A stretch of DNA of 64,000 nucleotides from Chitinophagaceae bacterium (GCA_017307755.1 JAFKGQ010000016.1:186001-250000); one strand, 5' to 3'. Positions 16,362-25,729 are shown, counted from the first letter of the stretch. Translations and numbers: made by a program. Notes: a model not told the origin generated them from the letters alone.

Positions 16362-18815
16362 TCATTTCCCCATCTTATATCCCAGCAATCTCAGCGCATT
16401 AAATACCACCACCACTGTAGAGCCTTCATGCCCGATCACTGCCGGCCCTATATGAGCTATTCCCAATAACGTAAGCGGGATCAGCACCCCCACCATGCCC
16501 AGGCTAATCACCAGGTTCTGCCGGATGATCCCATGCGCCTTTCTGCTCAACCCGATGACAAACGGCAGTCGGTCCAGCCGATCACCCATCAACGCAATGT
16601 CAGCCGTCTCCAGCGCCACATCCGAACCCGCCGCCCCCATCGCAATACCCACTGTACTTTTGGCCATCGCCGGTGCGTCATTCACACCATCGCCCACCAT
16701 GGCCACTTTCCCCTCGGATACCTTCAACTTGTCTACTGCCGCCACCTTCTGCTCCGGCAAAAGATTGCCCCAGGCTTCCTTCATGCCAATGCTGCCGGCC
16801 ACGGCCTCGGCCACCCGCTGATTATCACCCGTCAACATGATCATCTTCCGGATTCCCACCTCACCCAATGCTGCCAATGTTTCCTTCGCCTCACTACGGG
16901 CTACATCCATCAGTGCGATGATCCCCAATAACCGTCCGTCCCGTTCCACCAGCATCGCCGTATGCCCCTCCTGTTCCAACCCCTCCATCTGCTGCTTCAC
17001 CTCATCCGGCAGACCATTCCCTGATCCATCGCCACCCCGTTCCGTAAATAACTCCTTATTCCCGATAAACACCGTCTGCCCCTCATAGGTCGCCTGCACT
17101 CCCCGGCCCGTCAATGCTTTGACAGTGGAAGCCGGCGTCACTTCCCGGCCCAGTTTTTCCTGCCCTCCTTTCACGATGGCTGCCGCCAGCGGATGATCGC
17201 TTAACTTCTCCACTGACACAGCTACAGTCAGCACTTCCGCCTCCGTCACTTCCTTCACAGGATACACCCCCGTCAGCCGGGGACGGCCTTCCGTCAACGT
17301 TCCTGTCTTATCAAAAGCTATCGCCTGCAACGACCCCAGCTCCTCCAATGGTCGTCCACCCTTCACCAGCACCCCGGCTCTTGCTGCACGAGCCACCCCA
17401 CTCAATACTGCACTTGGTGTAGCAATCGCCAGTGCACAGGGGCTTGCTGCCACCAACACCGCCATCGCCCGGTAAAAACTGGCACTGAACGACTCCGGCA
17501 ACACCACCCAGGCAAATAACAACAGTACTACCAGACCCAACACCGCCGGTACATAATATTTTTCCAGCTTATCGGTAAAATTCTGTGTCGGGGACTTCTG
17601 CGTCTGTGCCTCATTCACCAGCTTGACCAGCCGGGCAATCGTCGAGTCTTCCGCCATACGGGTTACCCGCACCTCCAGCGTATCCCCGCCATTGATCGAC
17701 CCCGCAAATACCCGATATTTTGCTTCCAGCCGATCAGCATCTTTCCAGTCCATTCCCTCCACCACAGCTTGTTTGTCTACCGGTACGCTCTCCCCTGTGA
17801 TCGGTGCCTGGTTGACCGCACCTGCCCCTTTTATAATGATACCATCTGCCGGCACCTTGCTGTTTGGTTTTACGACAATATCATCCCCCTGTTTCAGCTT
17901 GTCGATGTTTACCTCCTTTAGCTGACCCTCCAGTTTCAACAACGCCGTCTTCGGCGCCAGATCCGCCAGCGCCGCGATGGACTTCCGCGCCTTTTCCATC
18001 GCAAAGTGTTCCAGCGAATGCCCCAGGCTGAACAGGAATAGCAGCAACGCCCCTTCAGCCCACTGCCCGAGACACGCCGCGCCCACCGCCGCCACCAGCA
18101 TCAGGAAGTCGATCTCGAACCGGCCTTTGACCACGCTCTCCACAGCCTCCTTTGCGGTAAAAAAACCGCCGAAGAAATACGCACCGATATAACACCCCAG
18201 TGTGACACCGGACGGAAGCCCTTTTATAAAGGACAGACCGAAACCAATGCCAAGAAATACCCCCGACAATATAGCAAAGACCAGCTCCGACCGTTGGGCA
18301 AAAATCCCTCCGTGCTCATGCTCGTGCGCTCCACCCTCCTTCGACGTCTCCGAATGCGAATGACCGTGACGCTCCATCACCCGTAACCCTCGTTTTTTTA
18401 GCAAGGCATACAATTTCCCCTGGTTCAACTCCCACCCATCATACTCAATCAATACCATGCCGCCCACCGATGCCGACACCGACAGTATGCCCTTCTCTTC
18501 ACCCAGGGCCGCCTCGACCAGCCAGGTCTGCCGTTGATGACGGATACCCTCTACCTCCAGCAACAAATGCCGGTAACGGTCGGTGATCTGCCCCCCCGCC
18601 TGCCGTGCCATCTGCTGCACCTTTTCCACCGAAACCACCTGCGGATCATAGTGAAGACACAACTGCGTCCTGCCTCCCTCCTCTACCGTTGCGATATGCA
18701 CCTTCTCTATGCCCTTTCGAGCACCCAGTTCCGATATAAGGCGATTTACACAGGCATCCTTCTCGTCCGGCACTTCCGGCAATAATATATCCAGATTGAT
18801 CTTTACTTTGTTCAT
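16362..18815 (-). CDS. P1B-type heavy-metal-transporting ATPase, P1B-4-like
   Basis: 817 residues. An N-terminal ~145 residues look like degenerate metal-binding (HMA-type) folds without CxxC, followed by a His-rich linker (HGHSHSE...HEHEHGG, ~150-170). Membrane helices start near 177. The ion-path motif is S458-P-C460 instead of CPC, and the last helix has H796-E-G-S-T; both mark the P1B-4 subgroup, which moves Co, Fe(II) or Zn. Phosphorylation site D502-K-T-G-T, actuator TGES near 340, and hinge GDGVNDAPA are all present. It exports a metal ion from the cytoplasm. Divergent from a TonB-dependent receptor across 208 bp. Confidence 0.92.
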   Translation of the reverse strand: MNKVKINLDILLPEVPDEKDACVNRLISELGARKGIEKVHIATVEEGGRTQLCLHYDPQVVSVEKVQQMARQAGGQITDRYRHLLLEVEGIRHQRQTWLVEAALGEEKGILSVSASVGGMVLIEYDGWELNQGKLYALLKKRGLRVMERHGHSHSETSKEGGAHEHEHGGIFAQRSELVFAILSGVFLGIGFGLSFIKGLPSGVTLGCYIGAYFFGGFFTAKEAVESVVKGRFEIDFLMLVAAVGAACLGQWAEGALLLFLFSLGHSLEHFAMEKARKSIAALADLAPKTALLKLEGQLKEVNIDKLKQGDDIVVKPNSKVPADGIIIKGAGAVNQAPITGESVPVDKQAVVEGMDWKDADRLEAKYRVFAGSINGGDTLEVRVTRMAEDSTIARLVKLVNEAQTQKSPTQNFTDKLEKYYVPAVLGLVVLLLFAWVVLPESFSASFYRAMAVLVAASPCALAIATPSAVLSGVARAARAGVLVKGGRPLEELGSLQAIAFDKTGTLTEGRPRLTGVYPVKEVTEAEVLTVAVSVEKLSDHPLAAAIVKGGQEKLGREVTPASTVKALTGRGVQATYEGQTVFIGNKELFTERGGDGSGNGLPDEVKQQMEGLEQEGHTAMLVERDGRLLGIIALMDVARSEAKETLAALGEVGIRKMIMLTGDNQRVAEAVAGSIGMKEAWGNLLPEQKVAAVDKLKVSEGKVAMVGDGVNDAPAMAKSTVGIAMGAAGSDVALETADIALMGDRLDRLPFVIGLSRKAHGIIRQNLVISLGMVGVLIPLTLLGIAHIGPAVIGHEGSTVVVVFNALRLLGYKMGK

Positions 18816-18945
18816 AGAACATGATTATTAAAGTTTATACTATTTTTCACCGCCTCCGAAAAGATAAAACCTATCCTCCAAAACCTGCATTTTTTTACTG
18901 ATACATCGTTGCAAGAACCAGCTGCATAGTTGTAAGAATTTTACC

Positions 18946-18958
18946 GATTTGACAAATC
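18946..18958. promoter_or_regulatory. 13-bp palindrome in the ATPase-TonB receptor gap
   Basis: GATTTGACAAATC has two perfect 6-base arms around one central base. A partial second copy (CATTTGAGACAATC) follows within ~10 bases. It lies 66 bases before the TonB receptor start and 131 bases before the ATPase start, inside the divergent promoter region, so it could be an operator for a metal regulator. Confidence 0.4.
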
Positions 18959-19023
18959 TTTTTCCCATTTGAGACAATCTCTTTGGGAGTTAGGATGGAT
19001 TTTCGCGAAATTTTATTTGTACC

Positions 19024-21372
19024 ATGAGATTGTCTACTTACCTAACTTTCTGTCTAACCGTTCTTTTATTTCATTTCAGTCACGCCGCGAATAATGGGCC
19101 CGGCGCCCTTGAAGGGCATATCACCACCAGCGATGGTAAACCAGCCGCATCCGTGACCATTACGCTGATAGGCACAGGAAAAAATACTGTCACAGGCGAA
19201 GACGGTACATTTTCGATCAATAAGATCCCGGCAGGCAGCTACCAGGTGGAAATTTCATTGGTGGGCTATGAACCGGTGGTAAGGGAGGTATCTATAGAGC
19301 CAAATAAAACCATTTTTATAGACGTACAATTGAAGGTGTCCAGCACCCATCTGCAGCAGGTCATTATCACCAGCGGCAAAAGCAAATACTCCCACAAAGA
19401 GACGGATCAGGTGGCGCGTATGCCTTTGCGAACGCTGGAAAATCCACAAGTGTACCAGGTAGTAGGAAAAGCGCTGATAGACGATCAGCTGGTGACCGAC
19501 CGTGTGGATATTTACCGGAATATAGCGGGCGCCGTACCGAACTTTGCCGTGGGCGGCTCCCAGGGAATGAGCATGAGGGGTTTTGCCAATACCACCGGTC
19601 TCCTCAACGGCATGATCACCAGCGCCATCGTTCCATTGAACCCGGCTGTCCTGGAAAGGGTCGATGCGATGAAAGGGCCTTCAGGAACTTTGTTTGGCAG
19701 CAATCGAAACGCGTCTTTTGGAGGCGCATTCAATTATATTACCAAAAAACCATATGAACGATTGGGTGGAAGTCTCAGCTACACAGGCGGAAGTTTTGAA
19801 TTGAGCAGCTTTGCCGCAGATATCAATACACCCCTGGATAATAAAAAAGATATGCTGTTGAGGATAAATGTGGCCAGCCAGCGGGAGGGGTCTTTTCAGG
19901 ATCAGGGTTTTGCCAATAATTATGTGATCGCCCCTTCTTTCTCCTACCAGGTGAATGATAAGATGAAGTTCCTCCTGGATGTGAACCTGACCCGCAGTAC
20001 TTTTTCAACCAATACTTTTAGCATTGGGTCCCTGAACAATACTACGGTCAGGAGTTTTAAGGATTTAGCCCTGCCGTACAAACGATCACTGACCAACAAT
20101 TCCATGGATGTGAACAGCGGTCTGAACAATATCCAGGCCAGATTGGAATATAGACTCTCCGATGGATGGACCTCCCAGACCAATTACCTGTTCTCGGAGG
20201 GTTATTATAATCATTTCTATTGGACCACCTCCAATATGCTGACGGATTCCACTTTCTCCCGTATCGTGAGAAACCAGACGCCTGAGACGTTCGGCAACGT
20301 ACAGCTACAACAGAATTTTGTAGGAGATCACAAGATAGGAACGCTGAGGAACAGGATGGTCATCGGACTGGATTATAACTACACGTACAACCGTCTGAAC
20401 AGGGTGACGACTACCTATGACACCGTCAATATCCATCGGCCCATCGGTGATCTCAACGCGGAGAAACTGAATACACTATCTTATCAAAAAGGTTTTTCGG
20501 CCAGCAAAACGAACTCGTCCAGTTATGGGGTGTATGTGTCCGATGTGTTGAATATCACGTCTGTATTGATGACGATGGTAAGTCTCAGGGTAGACAGGTT
20601 TTCCACGGACGGTACTTATACCGTCTCGACAGGGTTGTATGCAGGGGGATATACGCAGGCGACTCTTTCGCCCAAATTTGGCCTGGTATACCAGCCGGTG
20701 AAAAATAAAATATCTCTTTTTGCCAATTATCTCAATGGGTTTGTAAATCTCGGACCGCTGGTAGAGCCGGATAATTCCGTATTGAAGTTAAAAGCACAGA
20801 CAGGTGATCAGTGGGAAGTAGGCGCCAAATTCGATATCCTGAAAAATAAGCTCAACGGATCTATAAGCTACTATGACATATCAGTGGGCAATGCTACCCG
20901 CACACAGCTCGTCAATGGACAGACCTGGGTTTTTCAGGATGGTACGCAACGCAGCAAGGGGTATGAACTGGAGATCATCGCCAACCCGGTGCCGGGGCTC
21001 AATATCATTGCCGGGTATTCGCAAAACGAGAACAAATATACAAAGGCATCCGCCGACCTGCAGGGTAAGTTCGCAACCGCCGCACCAAAGCAAGTGGGAA
21101 ATATCTGGGTAAGCTATAGTGTGCTCAACGGGAAATGTAAGGGTCTTGGCTGGGGAGCCGGCGGGAATTTTGTCGGTGATTCCTGGTTTGAAACGACCAA
21201 TAGTTTTGTGCTTCCCGGCTATGCCCTGCTAAGCGTTTCTCTTTTTTATGATCAGGCCAGATACAGGGTCACATTAAAAGGGAATAACCTGTCCAACAGC
21301 GAATACTGGAACTCAAACGGGACTGCGCAAAAACCGCTGAACTTTCTTGCCGGCATCACCCTGAAGTTATAA
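19024..21372 (+). CDS. TonB-dependent receptor (siderophore/metal type) with N-terminal regulatory-like domain
   Basis: 782 residues. Signal peptide ~1-21 (ends HAANN), carboxypeptidase-regulatory-like domain (~28-110, DGKPAASVTITLIGTG), plug (~125-250, with MSMRGFANTTGLLNG and RVDAMKGPSGTLFG, typical of FhuA/FecA-type siderophore receptors rather than SusC) and a 22-strand-type barrel ending NFLAGITLKL. It has no SusD partner. Next to a P1B-4 ATPase, import of a metal chelate is likely, with the ATPase guarding against excess; that pairing is inference from position. Confidence 0.88.
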   Translation: MRLSTYLTFCLTVLLFHFSHAANNGPGALEGHITTSDGKPAASVTITLIGTGKNTVTGEDGTFSINKIPAGSYQVEISLVGYEPVVREVSIEPNKTIFIDVQLKVSSTHLQQVIITSGKSKYSHKETDQVARMPLRTLENPQVYQVVGKALIDDQLVTDRVDIYRNIAGAVPNFAVGGSQGMSMRGFANTTGLLNGMITSAIVPLNPAVLERVDAMKGPSGTLFGSNRNASFGGAFNYITKKPYERLGGSLSYTGGSFELSSFAADINTPLDNKKDMLLRINVASQREGSFQDQGFANNYVIAPSFSYQVNDKMKFLLDVNLTRSTFSTNTFSIGSLNNTTVRSFKDLALPYKRSLTNNSMDVNSGLNNIQARLEYRLSDGWTSQTNYLFSEGYYNHFYWTTSNMLTDSTFSRIVRNQTPETFGNVQLQQNFVGDHKIGTLRNRMVIGLDYNYTYNRLNRVTTTYDTVNIHRPIGDLNAEKLNTLSYQKGFSASKTNSSSYGVYVSDVLNITSVLMTMVSLRVDRFSTDGTYTVSTGLYAGGYTQATLSPKFGLVYQPVKNKISLFANYLNGFVNLGPLVEPDNSVLKLKAQTGDQWEVGAKFDILKNKLNGSISYYDISVGNATRTQLVNGQTWVFQDGTQRSKGYELEIIANPVPGLNIIAGYSQNENKYTKASADLQGKFATAAPKQVGNIWVSYSVLNGKCKGLGWGAGGNFVGDSWFETTNSFVLPGYALLSVSLFYDQARYRVTLKGNNLSNSEYWNSNGTAQKPLNFLAGITLKL

Positions 21373-21409
21373 CCGCTGTCGCTGACTTGTTGACCCGGGA
21401 GATATTTAT

Positions 21410-22270
21410 TTGAGCACTAGCGAAAATTTCTTTAAATTGTTTATGCAAAAATCGTATGAACTTTTATCCTTTTTTATGAAAGTACAGCATGAAAAGATCA
21501 GGCCGGGTAGTGTTCCTTGCAGAGCGGCGGCTGATCCTTCATCCAAATTCCCGGTCCAGGGGATATTTAAGCATGACGGAGCCAGATTTAGTCAAAACGC
21601 CCAATATGGCATCCCTGATGACGATCCCGCTCATTTGCTGGTAGGAAAAAGCACTGCTCCCCCCCAGCCTCACGGTCATTTTCAACAAACAGGCGACAGA
21701 ACCGTTTATTTTCCTCCAACTTCAACGGAAAAGACAAGTTCGGAAAGCGAGGGCGAACAAGGTGTGACCGTTGCGTTCCACCTGTATACGTCGGGTAAGC
21801 CTTTTGGCGAGTCCACCCAGCCAAACGACTGCGGAATGTATGCCAACGCTTTGGCTTTTGATAAGTCTACCTGGGCAAAGGAAACACGAGCCGGCGAACA
21901 CCTGGAAGGAATGATCACTCCCAATGCCCAGGGAGAGCACGCACAGTACGATCCGGCTGATAACAAGTCGAAAGATGCTTTATCCCTGGACATAGGAGAC
22001 ATGTATAGAATGGATTGGGATAAGCCTGGTAGAAAACCATTGGAGAAATGCGCCCATCATGTTGCAACGGTTGTGGCCAAAGATGGAGAAGACCATATCA
22101 CCAGCGAAGCTGATGCCGGGTTACAAATTGCAAAACCCAAATTCGAAATGTATGGGACGACGAAGGATACATTCTGGATGGCCCATAACGCATATTTTCG
22201 GAATCCATTGGATAACCAACAGGGGCCTCCCTTTGCCAGTAAATATCAAAACCCCAGGAATCAGAAATAA
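21410..22270 (+). CDS. Hypothetical protein, possible papain-like cysteine-hydrolase fold
   Basis: 286 residues; not recognised. No signal peptide. Other in-frame ATGs are at 21443 and 21476, and the latter (MKVQHEKIRPG) may be the real start. The N-terminal ~120 residues are polar and low-complexity (PPQPHGHFQQTGDR, TSSESEGEQG). The C-terminal part has a Cys in NDCGMYANAL and, ~90 residues later, HHVATVVAKDGEDHITSEAD, an order (Cys, then His-x-x-x-x-x-x-x-Asp/Asn) seen in NlpC/papain-like peptidases and bacterial protein glutaminases. Such a layout suits an effector or toxin carried by a secretion device, but no secretion genes or immunity gene are near. It starts 37 bp after the TonB receptor. 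Confidence 0.7.
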   Translation: MSTSENFFKLFMQKSYELLSFFMKVQHEKIRPGSVPCRAAADPSSKFPVQGIFKHDGARFSQNAQYGIPDDDPAHLLVGKSTAPPQPHGHFQQTGDRTVYFPPTSTEKTSSESEGEQGVTVAFHLYTSGKPFGESTQPNDCGMYANALAFDKSTWAKETRAGEHLEGMITPNAQGEHAQYDPADNKSKDALSLDIGDMYRMDWDKPGRKPLEKCAHHVATVVAKDGEDHITSEADAGLQIAKPKFEMYGTTKDTFWMAHNAYFRNPLDNQQGPPFASKYQNPRNQK

Positions 22271-22309
22271 TGACAAATGAACAGCAAAAAATAAAAACTA
22301 AAACGGGCG

Positions 22310-22605
22310 TTACCTTACCAATACAACAGTACCCGTTACCATCACAGACCCCTTGATATCAGTGCCCGTTATGATAAATGCATAGGTGCCCGTTTGCGCC
22401 GGCCGGCCATCAATTTTTCCATCCCATCCTTTGTTTATATCCCGCGATGAGAATACCCTGCCGCCCCATCGGTTAAAAATGGAAAACTCCTTCAGCTGCA
22501 GGGTAATCCCCGGCGGTATGCGAAAAACATCATTCACACCGTCTCCATTCGGACTAAAGGCGCTCGGCATGGTCAGTGCCTTGTAGATCCTGACAATGGC
22601 ATTTG
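22310..22605 (-). pseudogene. Detached T9SS type B (CHU_C) sorting domain, continuation of the gene at 22573-23739
   Basis: An ~86-residue gliding-motility-associated C-terminal domain: MPSAFSPNGDGVNDVFRIPP, FSIFNRWGGRVF, WDGKIDGRPAQTGTYAF and a final GTVVLVR, the signature that sends proteins through the type IX secretion system. Its frame runs upstream without a stop through AIVRIYKALT and meets the end of the repeat protein, which is in another frame. One missing base near 22598-22606 would join them. It has no signal peptide of its own and would not work alone. Confidence 0.75.
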
Positions 22606-23739
22606 CAACGACCCTGCATTGCAGGAAAGATCTCCATCATGGGATTCCGCATCGCCGGCCACCAGATAACCGCCATCCGGAGTAGCGCGGATAGCGAATG
22701 CTGTTTCGTTAGCATTGCCGCCGTAACATTTTTGCCATTGCACCGTACCGCTGCTGCTGAATTTGACCACCCAGAAGTCCCTAAAACCCACGGCAAATCC
22801 CACATGGTTACCGGAGACATCGCCGTCATTGGAGCCGGCATATCCAGCCATTATATACCCGCCATCCGCCGTAAGCTGAATGCTTTGGGCCCCATCCTGG
22901 TACGCTCCGCCCAATTCCTTCTGCCATTGGATGGCTCCTGTATTGCTGAGCTTCACAACCCAGGCATCGGTAGCCCCATGAAATACCGTCACATCTCCAT
23001 CGGTGGATGCAGTACTACCCGCGGCAATACAGCCCCCATCCGGGGTAGCGCTAACGGAAAAACACTGGTCGTTGCCCGTCCCACCCAACGCTTTCTGCCA
23101 TTGTATGTTACCCGTTGCATCCACTTTGACCACCCACCAGTCGAAATTATTACCAGGATTATTGTTGTCATGATAACCCGGTATATCTTTCGAATTGGTA
23201 TACCCGCCGATGATATAGCCTCCATCAGCCGTCGCGCTGAGAGAAGTGGGATATTCATTATAGACGCCACCTAACATTTTCTGCCATTGGATCTCCCCGG
23301 CAGGACTCAACTTCACCAGATAGCAATCCAGAGAGCCATGATTGGGGGGAAGATAGCAATCTATCGACGCAGATGGCCCTGCGACAAGGTATCCTCCATC
23401 CGGCGTCTGTAGGATATCACCTCCTAACTCTTCATTCCAGGTGCCGCCCAAACATTTCTTCCATTGCACTTCCCCGGCTCCATCCATTTTTATAACCCAC
23501 AGGTCACCGAGCGCGATATTAGGGCCGATATTACCATGATAGCCTACCACATCTCCATCATTGCCTTGAGTTTGACCAGTCACAATAAAACCGCCGTCCG
23601 CAGTGGCCCGGATGGAATAGGGATAATCCAAATACGAACTACCATATATTTTTTGCCATTGTATAACAGGAGCCTGCCCGTAGAGGGAGGTGTGCAGCAG
23701 CAATAAGAGGAAAGGTATAAGGAGGCGGTGTCTTTTCAT
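22573..23739 (-). CDS. Secreted WQK-repeat beta-propeller-like protein, truncated by a frameshift
   Basis: 388 residues in the intact frame. Signal peptide ~1-21 (LLLLHTSLYGQ), then six ~60-residue repeats, each starting I-Q-W-Q-K-x-x-G-G and going on to T-x-D-G-G-Y-I-x-A-G and often W-V-V-K. Such repeats form propeller-like surface proteins in Bacteroidota. The sixth repeat breaks off after DGDLSCNAGSLQ, and the frame then ends in MPLSGSTRH. The missing CHU_C sorting domain is next door in another frame (22310-22605). Either a recent frameshift mutation or a sequencing error; without the sorting domain the protein would not be exported by T9SS. Confidence 0.8.
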   Translation of the reverse strand: MKRHRLLIPFLLLLLHTSLYGQAPVIQWQKIYGSSYLDYPYSIRATADGGFIVTGQTQGNDGDVVGYHGNIGPNIALGDLWVIKMDGAGEVQWKKCLGGTWNEELGGDILQTPDGGYLVAGPSASIDCYLPPNHGSLDCYLVKLSPAGEIQWQKMLGGVYNEYPTSLSATADGGYIIGGYTNSKDIPGYHDNNNPGNNFDWWVVKVDATGNIQWQKALGGTGNDQCFSVSATPDGGCIAAGSTASTDGDVTVFHGATDAWVVKLSNTGAIQWQKELGGAYQDGAQSIQLTADGGYIMAGYAGSNDGDVSGNHVGFAVGFRDFWVVKFSSSGTVQWQKCYGGNANETAFAIRATPDGGYLVAGDAESHDGDLSCNAGSLQMPLSGSTRH

Positions 23740-23766
23740 GAAGGTTTGAGGGCCTGGGTGTTATTA

Positions 23767-23774
23767 CAAATATA
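23767..23774 (-). promoter_or_regulatory. -7 box of the WQK-repeat protein gene
   Basis: Reads TATATTTG on the minus strand, an exact TAnnTTTG match, 28 bases before the start codon at 23739. No clear TTTG -33 box is visible upstream. Confidence 0.4.
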
Positions 23775-23886
23775 AAAAAATAATGCTGTATTTTACACTA
23801 CCGCGGCCATAGCTGTTGGTGATGATATTTTTTCATACATTCGTAACCATGCAAGAAAAGAAAGCGCACCGGAGGAGGAAAGTGGG

Positions 23887-24495
23887 ATGAACACTGCATT
23901 GTATACAGATAGAGAACTCTTCATACAGATAGCCGCAGGGGACGAAAAAAGCTTCCGGGTATTGTACGACAAATATTGGCACAATATATATGGGATGTCG
24001 CTGACCTATACCAAATCTGTGGCGGAGGCCCAGGATATGGTACAGGAGGTCTTTCTGAGAGTCTGGGAAAAACGTGCAACTCTCGCAGGTGTTGAGACGC
24101 CTGCGGGCTTTCTTTTTACATTGGCCCGCAATCTGGTCATATCTGCTCTTCGTAAAAAGGCAGTCCGTGCCCTGGCGCAAAGTACAGACCAGCAGGAAGA
24201 AGACTCACTGCTACCGGACAATTTCCTGCTGCCCGACGCACAGATCATTCTCAAACAGTCAGAAACAGCTATCGACAAGGCCATTACCCGCCTGACCCCG
24301 CAACAACAACAGATATTTTTATTAAGCAGAAAGGAAGGATTAAGTCATGAGGAGATATCCCAACGGCTGGGGATCAACAGATATACCGTAAAAAATCACA
24401 TCGTGGCGGCGCTTCATACTTTAAGACAACAGCTGAGCAAGGAACAAATACTCGTTCTTTTACCATTATTTATCCTTTCCGGAGAAAAACTTTAA
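23887..24495 (+). CDS. ECF RNA polymerase sigma factor heading the SusCD-GldFG-MutS operon
   Basis: 202 residues. Region 2: SFRVLYDKYWHNIYGMSL and AQDMVQEVFLRVWEKR; region 4: LTPQQQQIFLLSRKEGLSHEE and helix-turn-helix LGINRYTVKNHIVAALHTLRQQL. It starts an apparent operon that reaches 36517 with gaps of 100 bp or less. Ends in a hydrophobic tail (ILVLLPLFILSGEKL). Its 147-bp upstream region is shared with the divergent repeat-protein gene. Confidence 0.92.
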   Translation: MNTALYTDRELFIQIAAGDEKSFRVLYDKYWHNIYGMSLTYTKSVAEAQDMVQEVFLRVWEKRATLAGVETPAGFLFTLARNLVISALRKKAVRALAQSTDQQEEDSLLPDNFLLPDAQIILKQSETAIDKAITRLTPQQQQIFLLSRKEGLSHEEISQRLGINRYTVKNHIVAALHTLRQQLSKEQILVLLPLFILSGEKL

Positions 24496-24512
24496 AAAAA
24501 TTTAATTTTCTC
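24482..24512 (+). promoter_or_regulatory. Hairpin between sigma and FecR genes
   Basis: GAGAAAA (24482-24488) and TTTTCTC (24506-24512) are perfect complements around an AT-rich 17-base loop that holds the sigma stop codon. It might set the sigma to anti-sigma ratio by slowing transcription or protecting an RNA end. AT-rich stems of this length can also arise by chance. Confidence 0.3.
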
Positions 24513-24571
24513 TGTACCCAGACCTTTCCTGATGCGTCTTTATTGATATAAACCTTTTTCCCTATCATTTT

Positions 24572-25729
24572 ATGACGCCTGACTTGAATACCTTACTGGA
24601 TAAATATGCAACGCATTCCATCACGGATGACGAGCGACAGCTGCTATTTCAGCTGATCGCCACCGGAGAACAGGATGAAGCCATCGCCCTTATCCTCGAC
24701 CAGCAACTGGCCGGTGGTATCTATGCCGCGCCGGGCGACGAGATGTTGAAAGAGCAATTGTTTCAGGGTATCGTGACCAGTGATCGGTATACAAACGCAA
24801 AAATTTCAGAACCTCGCGTCCGCCATCTGCGAACGACCAGGTTCCGGTATACGGCGGCTGCCATTTTTATCCTGTTTGCCGCCGGCATATATCTCTGGAG
24901 CATAAATAAAGGCCATCATCCTGAAACCCGGCAGATCGAACCAGGGGTGGTAAAAAATGATGTGCTGCCCGGCAGTAATAAAGCGATGCTTACTTTGTCC
25001 AATGGACAGCATATCGTACTGGACGAGGCCAAAAATGGACAGTTAGCAAAGGATGGCGGAGCAGTGGTGGTCAAATCCGCTGATGGACAGGTGCTTTATC
25101 GTCCTGCAGCAGACCGGAATGACGAGGCGATGCTAAATACAATGACCACGCCGCGGGGAGGTCAATATCAACTGACTCTGCCTGATGGATCAAAAGCCTG
25201 GCTCAATGCGGCATCAAGTATCACTTATCCTACAAAGTTCAACAAAGCCACGCGCGAGATATCCATCACCGGGGAAGCTTATTTCGAGATCTTCCCCGAC
25301 AAAGAAAAACCCTTTATCGTGAGATCCCGTCTGGGGGATATCAAGGTACTAGGCACCCGGTTTAATATAAATAGCTATGACGACGAGCCGGATACAAAGG
25401 CCACCCTCGCGGAAGGGGCTGTACAGGTGAATGGTATTCTGTTGCGACCCGGACAGGCATATGTGCATGGGAAAGTGGTGCCGACGGATGTCGGCCAGGA
25501 CATCGCCTGGAAGAACGGGGTTTTTAATTTCAATAACGTCACCGTTCAACAAGCCATGCGACAGATAGCCAGATGGTATAACATCGAGATCGTCTATGAT
25601 GAGACAATAAATGAGGAATTCATAGGCGAAATAGGCAGGGGCCTGTCACTGGCGGAAGTATTGAAAACGATGGATGGCGCAGGTGTTCATTTCAAACTGG
25701 AAGGGAATACTCTTCATATCTCCAGATAA
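24572..25729 (+). CDS. FecR family anti-sigma factor (DUF4974 C-terminus)
   Basis: 385 residues. Sigma-binding cytoplasmic part ~1-88, one membrane helix ~92-111 (YTAAAIFILFAAGIYLW), FecR domain with TPRGGQYQLTLPDGSKAWLNA and TGEAYFEIF, then the STN-like DUF4974 domain (NVTVQQAMRQIARWYNIEIVY to the end LEGNTLHIS). It pairs with the sigma at 23887 and the SusC at 25826. It is closer in pattern to the FecR at 42499 than to the one at 7502. Confidence 0.93.
   Translation: MTPDLNTLLDKYATHSITDDERQLLFQLIATGEQDEAIALILDQQLAGGIYAAPGDEMLKEQLFQGIVTSDRYTNAKISEPRVRHLRTTRFRYTAAAIFILFAAGIYLWSINKGHHPETRQIEPGVVKNDVLPGSNKAMLTLSNGQHIVLDEAKNGQLAKDGGAVVVKSADGQVLYRPAADRNDEAMLNTMTTPRGGQYQLTLPDGSKAWLNAASSITYPTKFNKATREISITGEAYFEIFPDKEKPFIVRSRLGDIKVLGTRFNINSYDDEPDTKATLAEGAVQVNGILLRPGQAYVHGKVVPTDVGQDIAWKNGVFNFNNVTVQQAMRQIARWYNIEIVYDETINEEFIGEIGRGLSLAEVLKTMDGAGVHFKLEGNTLHISR

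Noticed and set aside
18946..18958. Naming the 13-bp palindrome a Fur or MntR box
   Set aside because: It does not match the 19-bp Fur consensus well, and one palindrome is not enough to name a regulator.
22554..22841. 95-codon minus-strand frame overlapping the frameshift site
   Set aside because: It is in the third frame, matches neither the WQK repeats nor the CHU_C domain, and has no signal peptide.
23040..23700. Evenly spaced repeats as a CRISPR array
   Set aside because: They are ~60-codon protein repeats with diverged DNA inside a reading frame, not identical short repeats with unique spacers.
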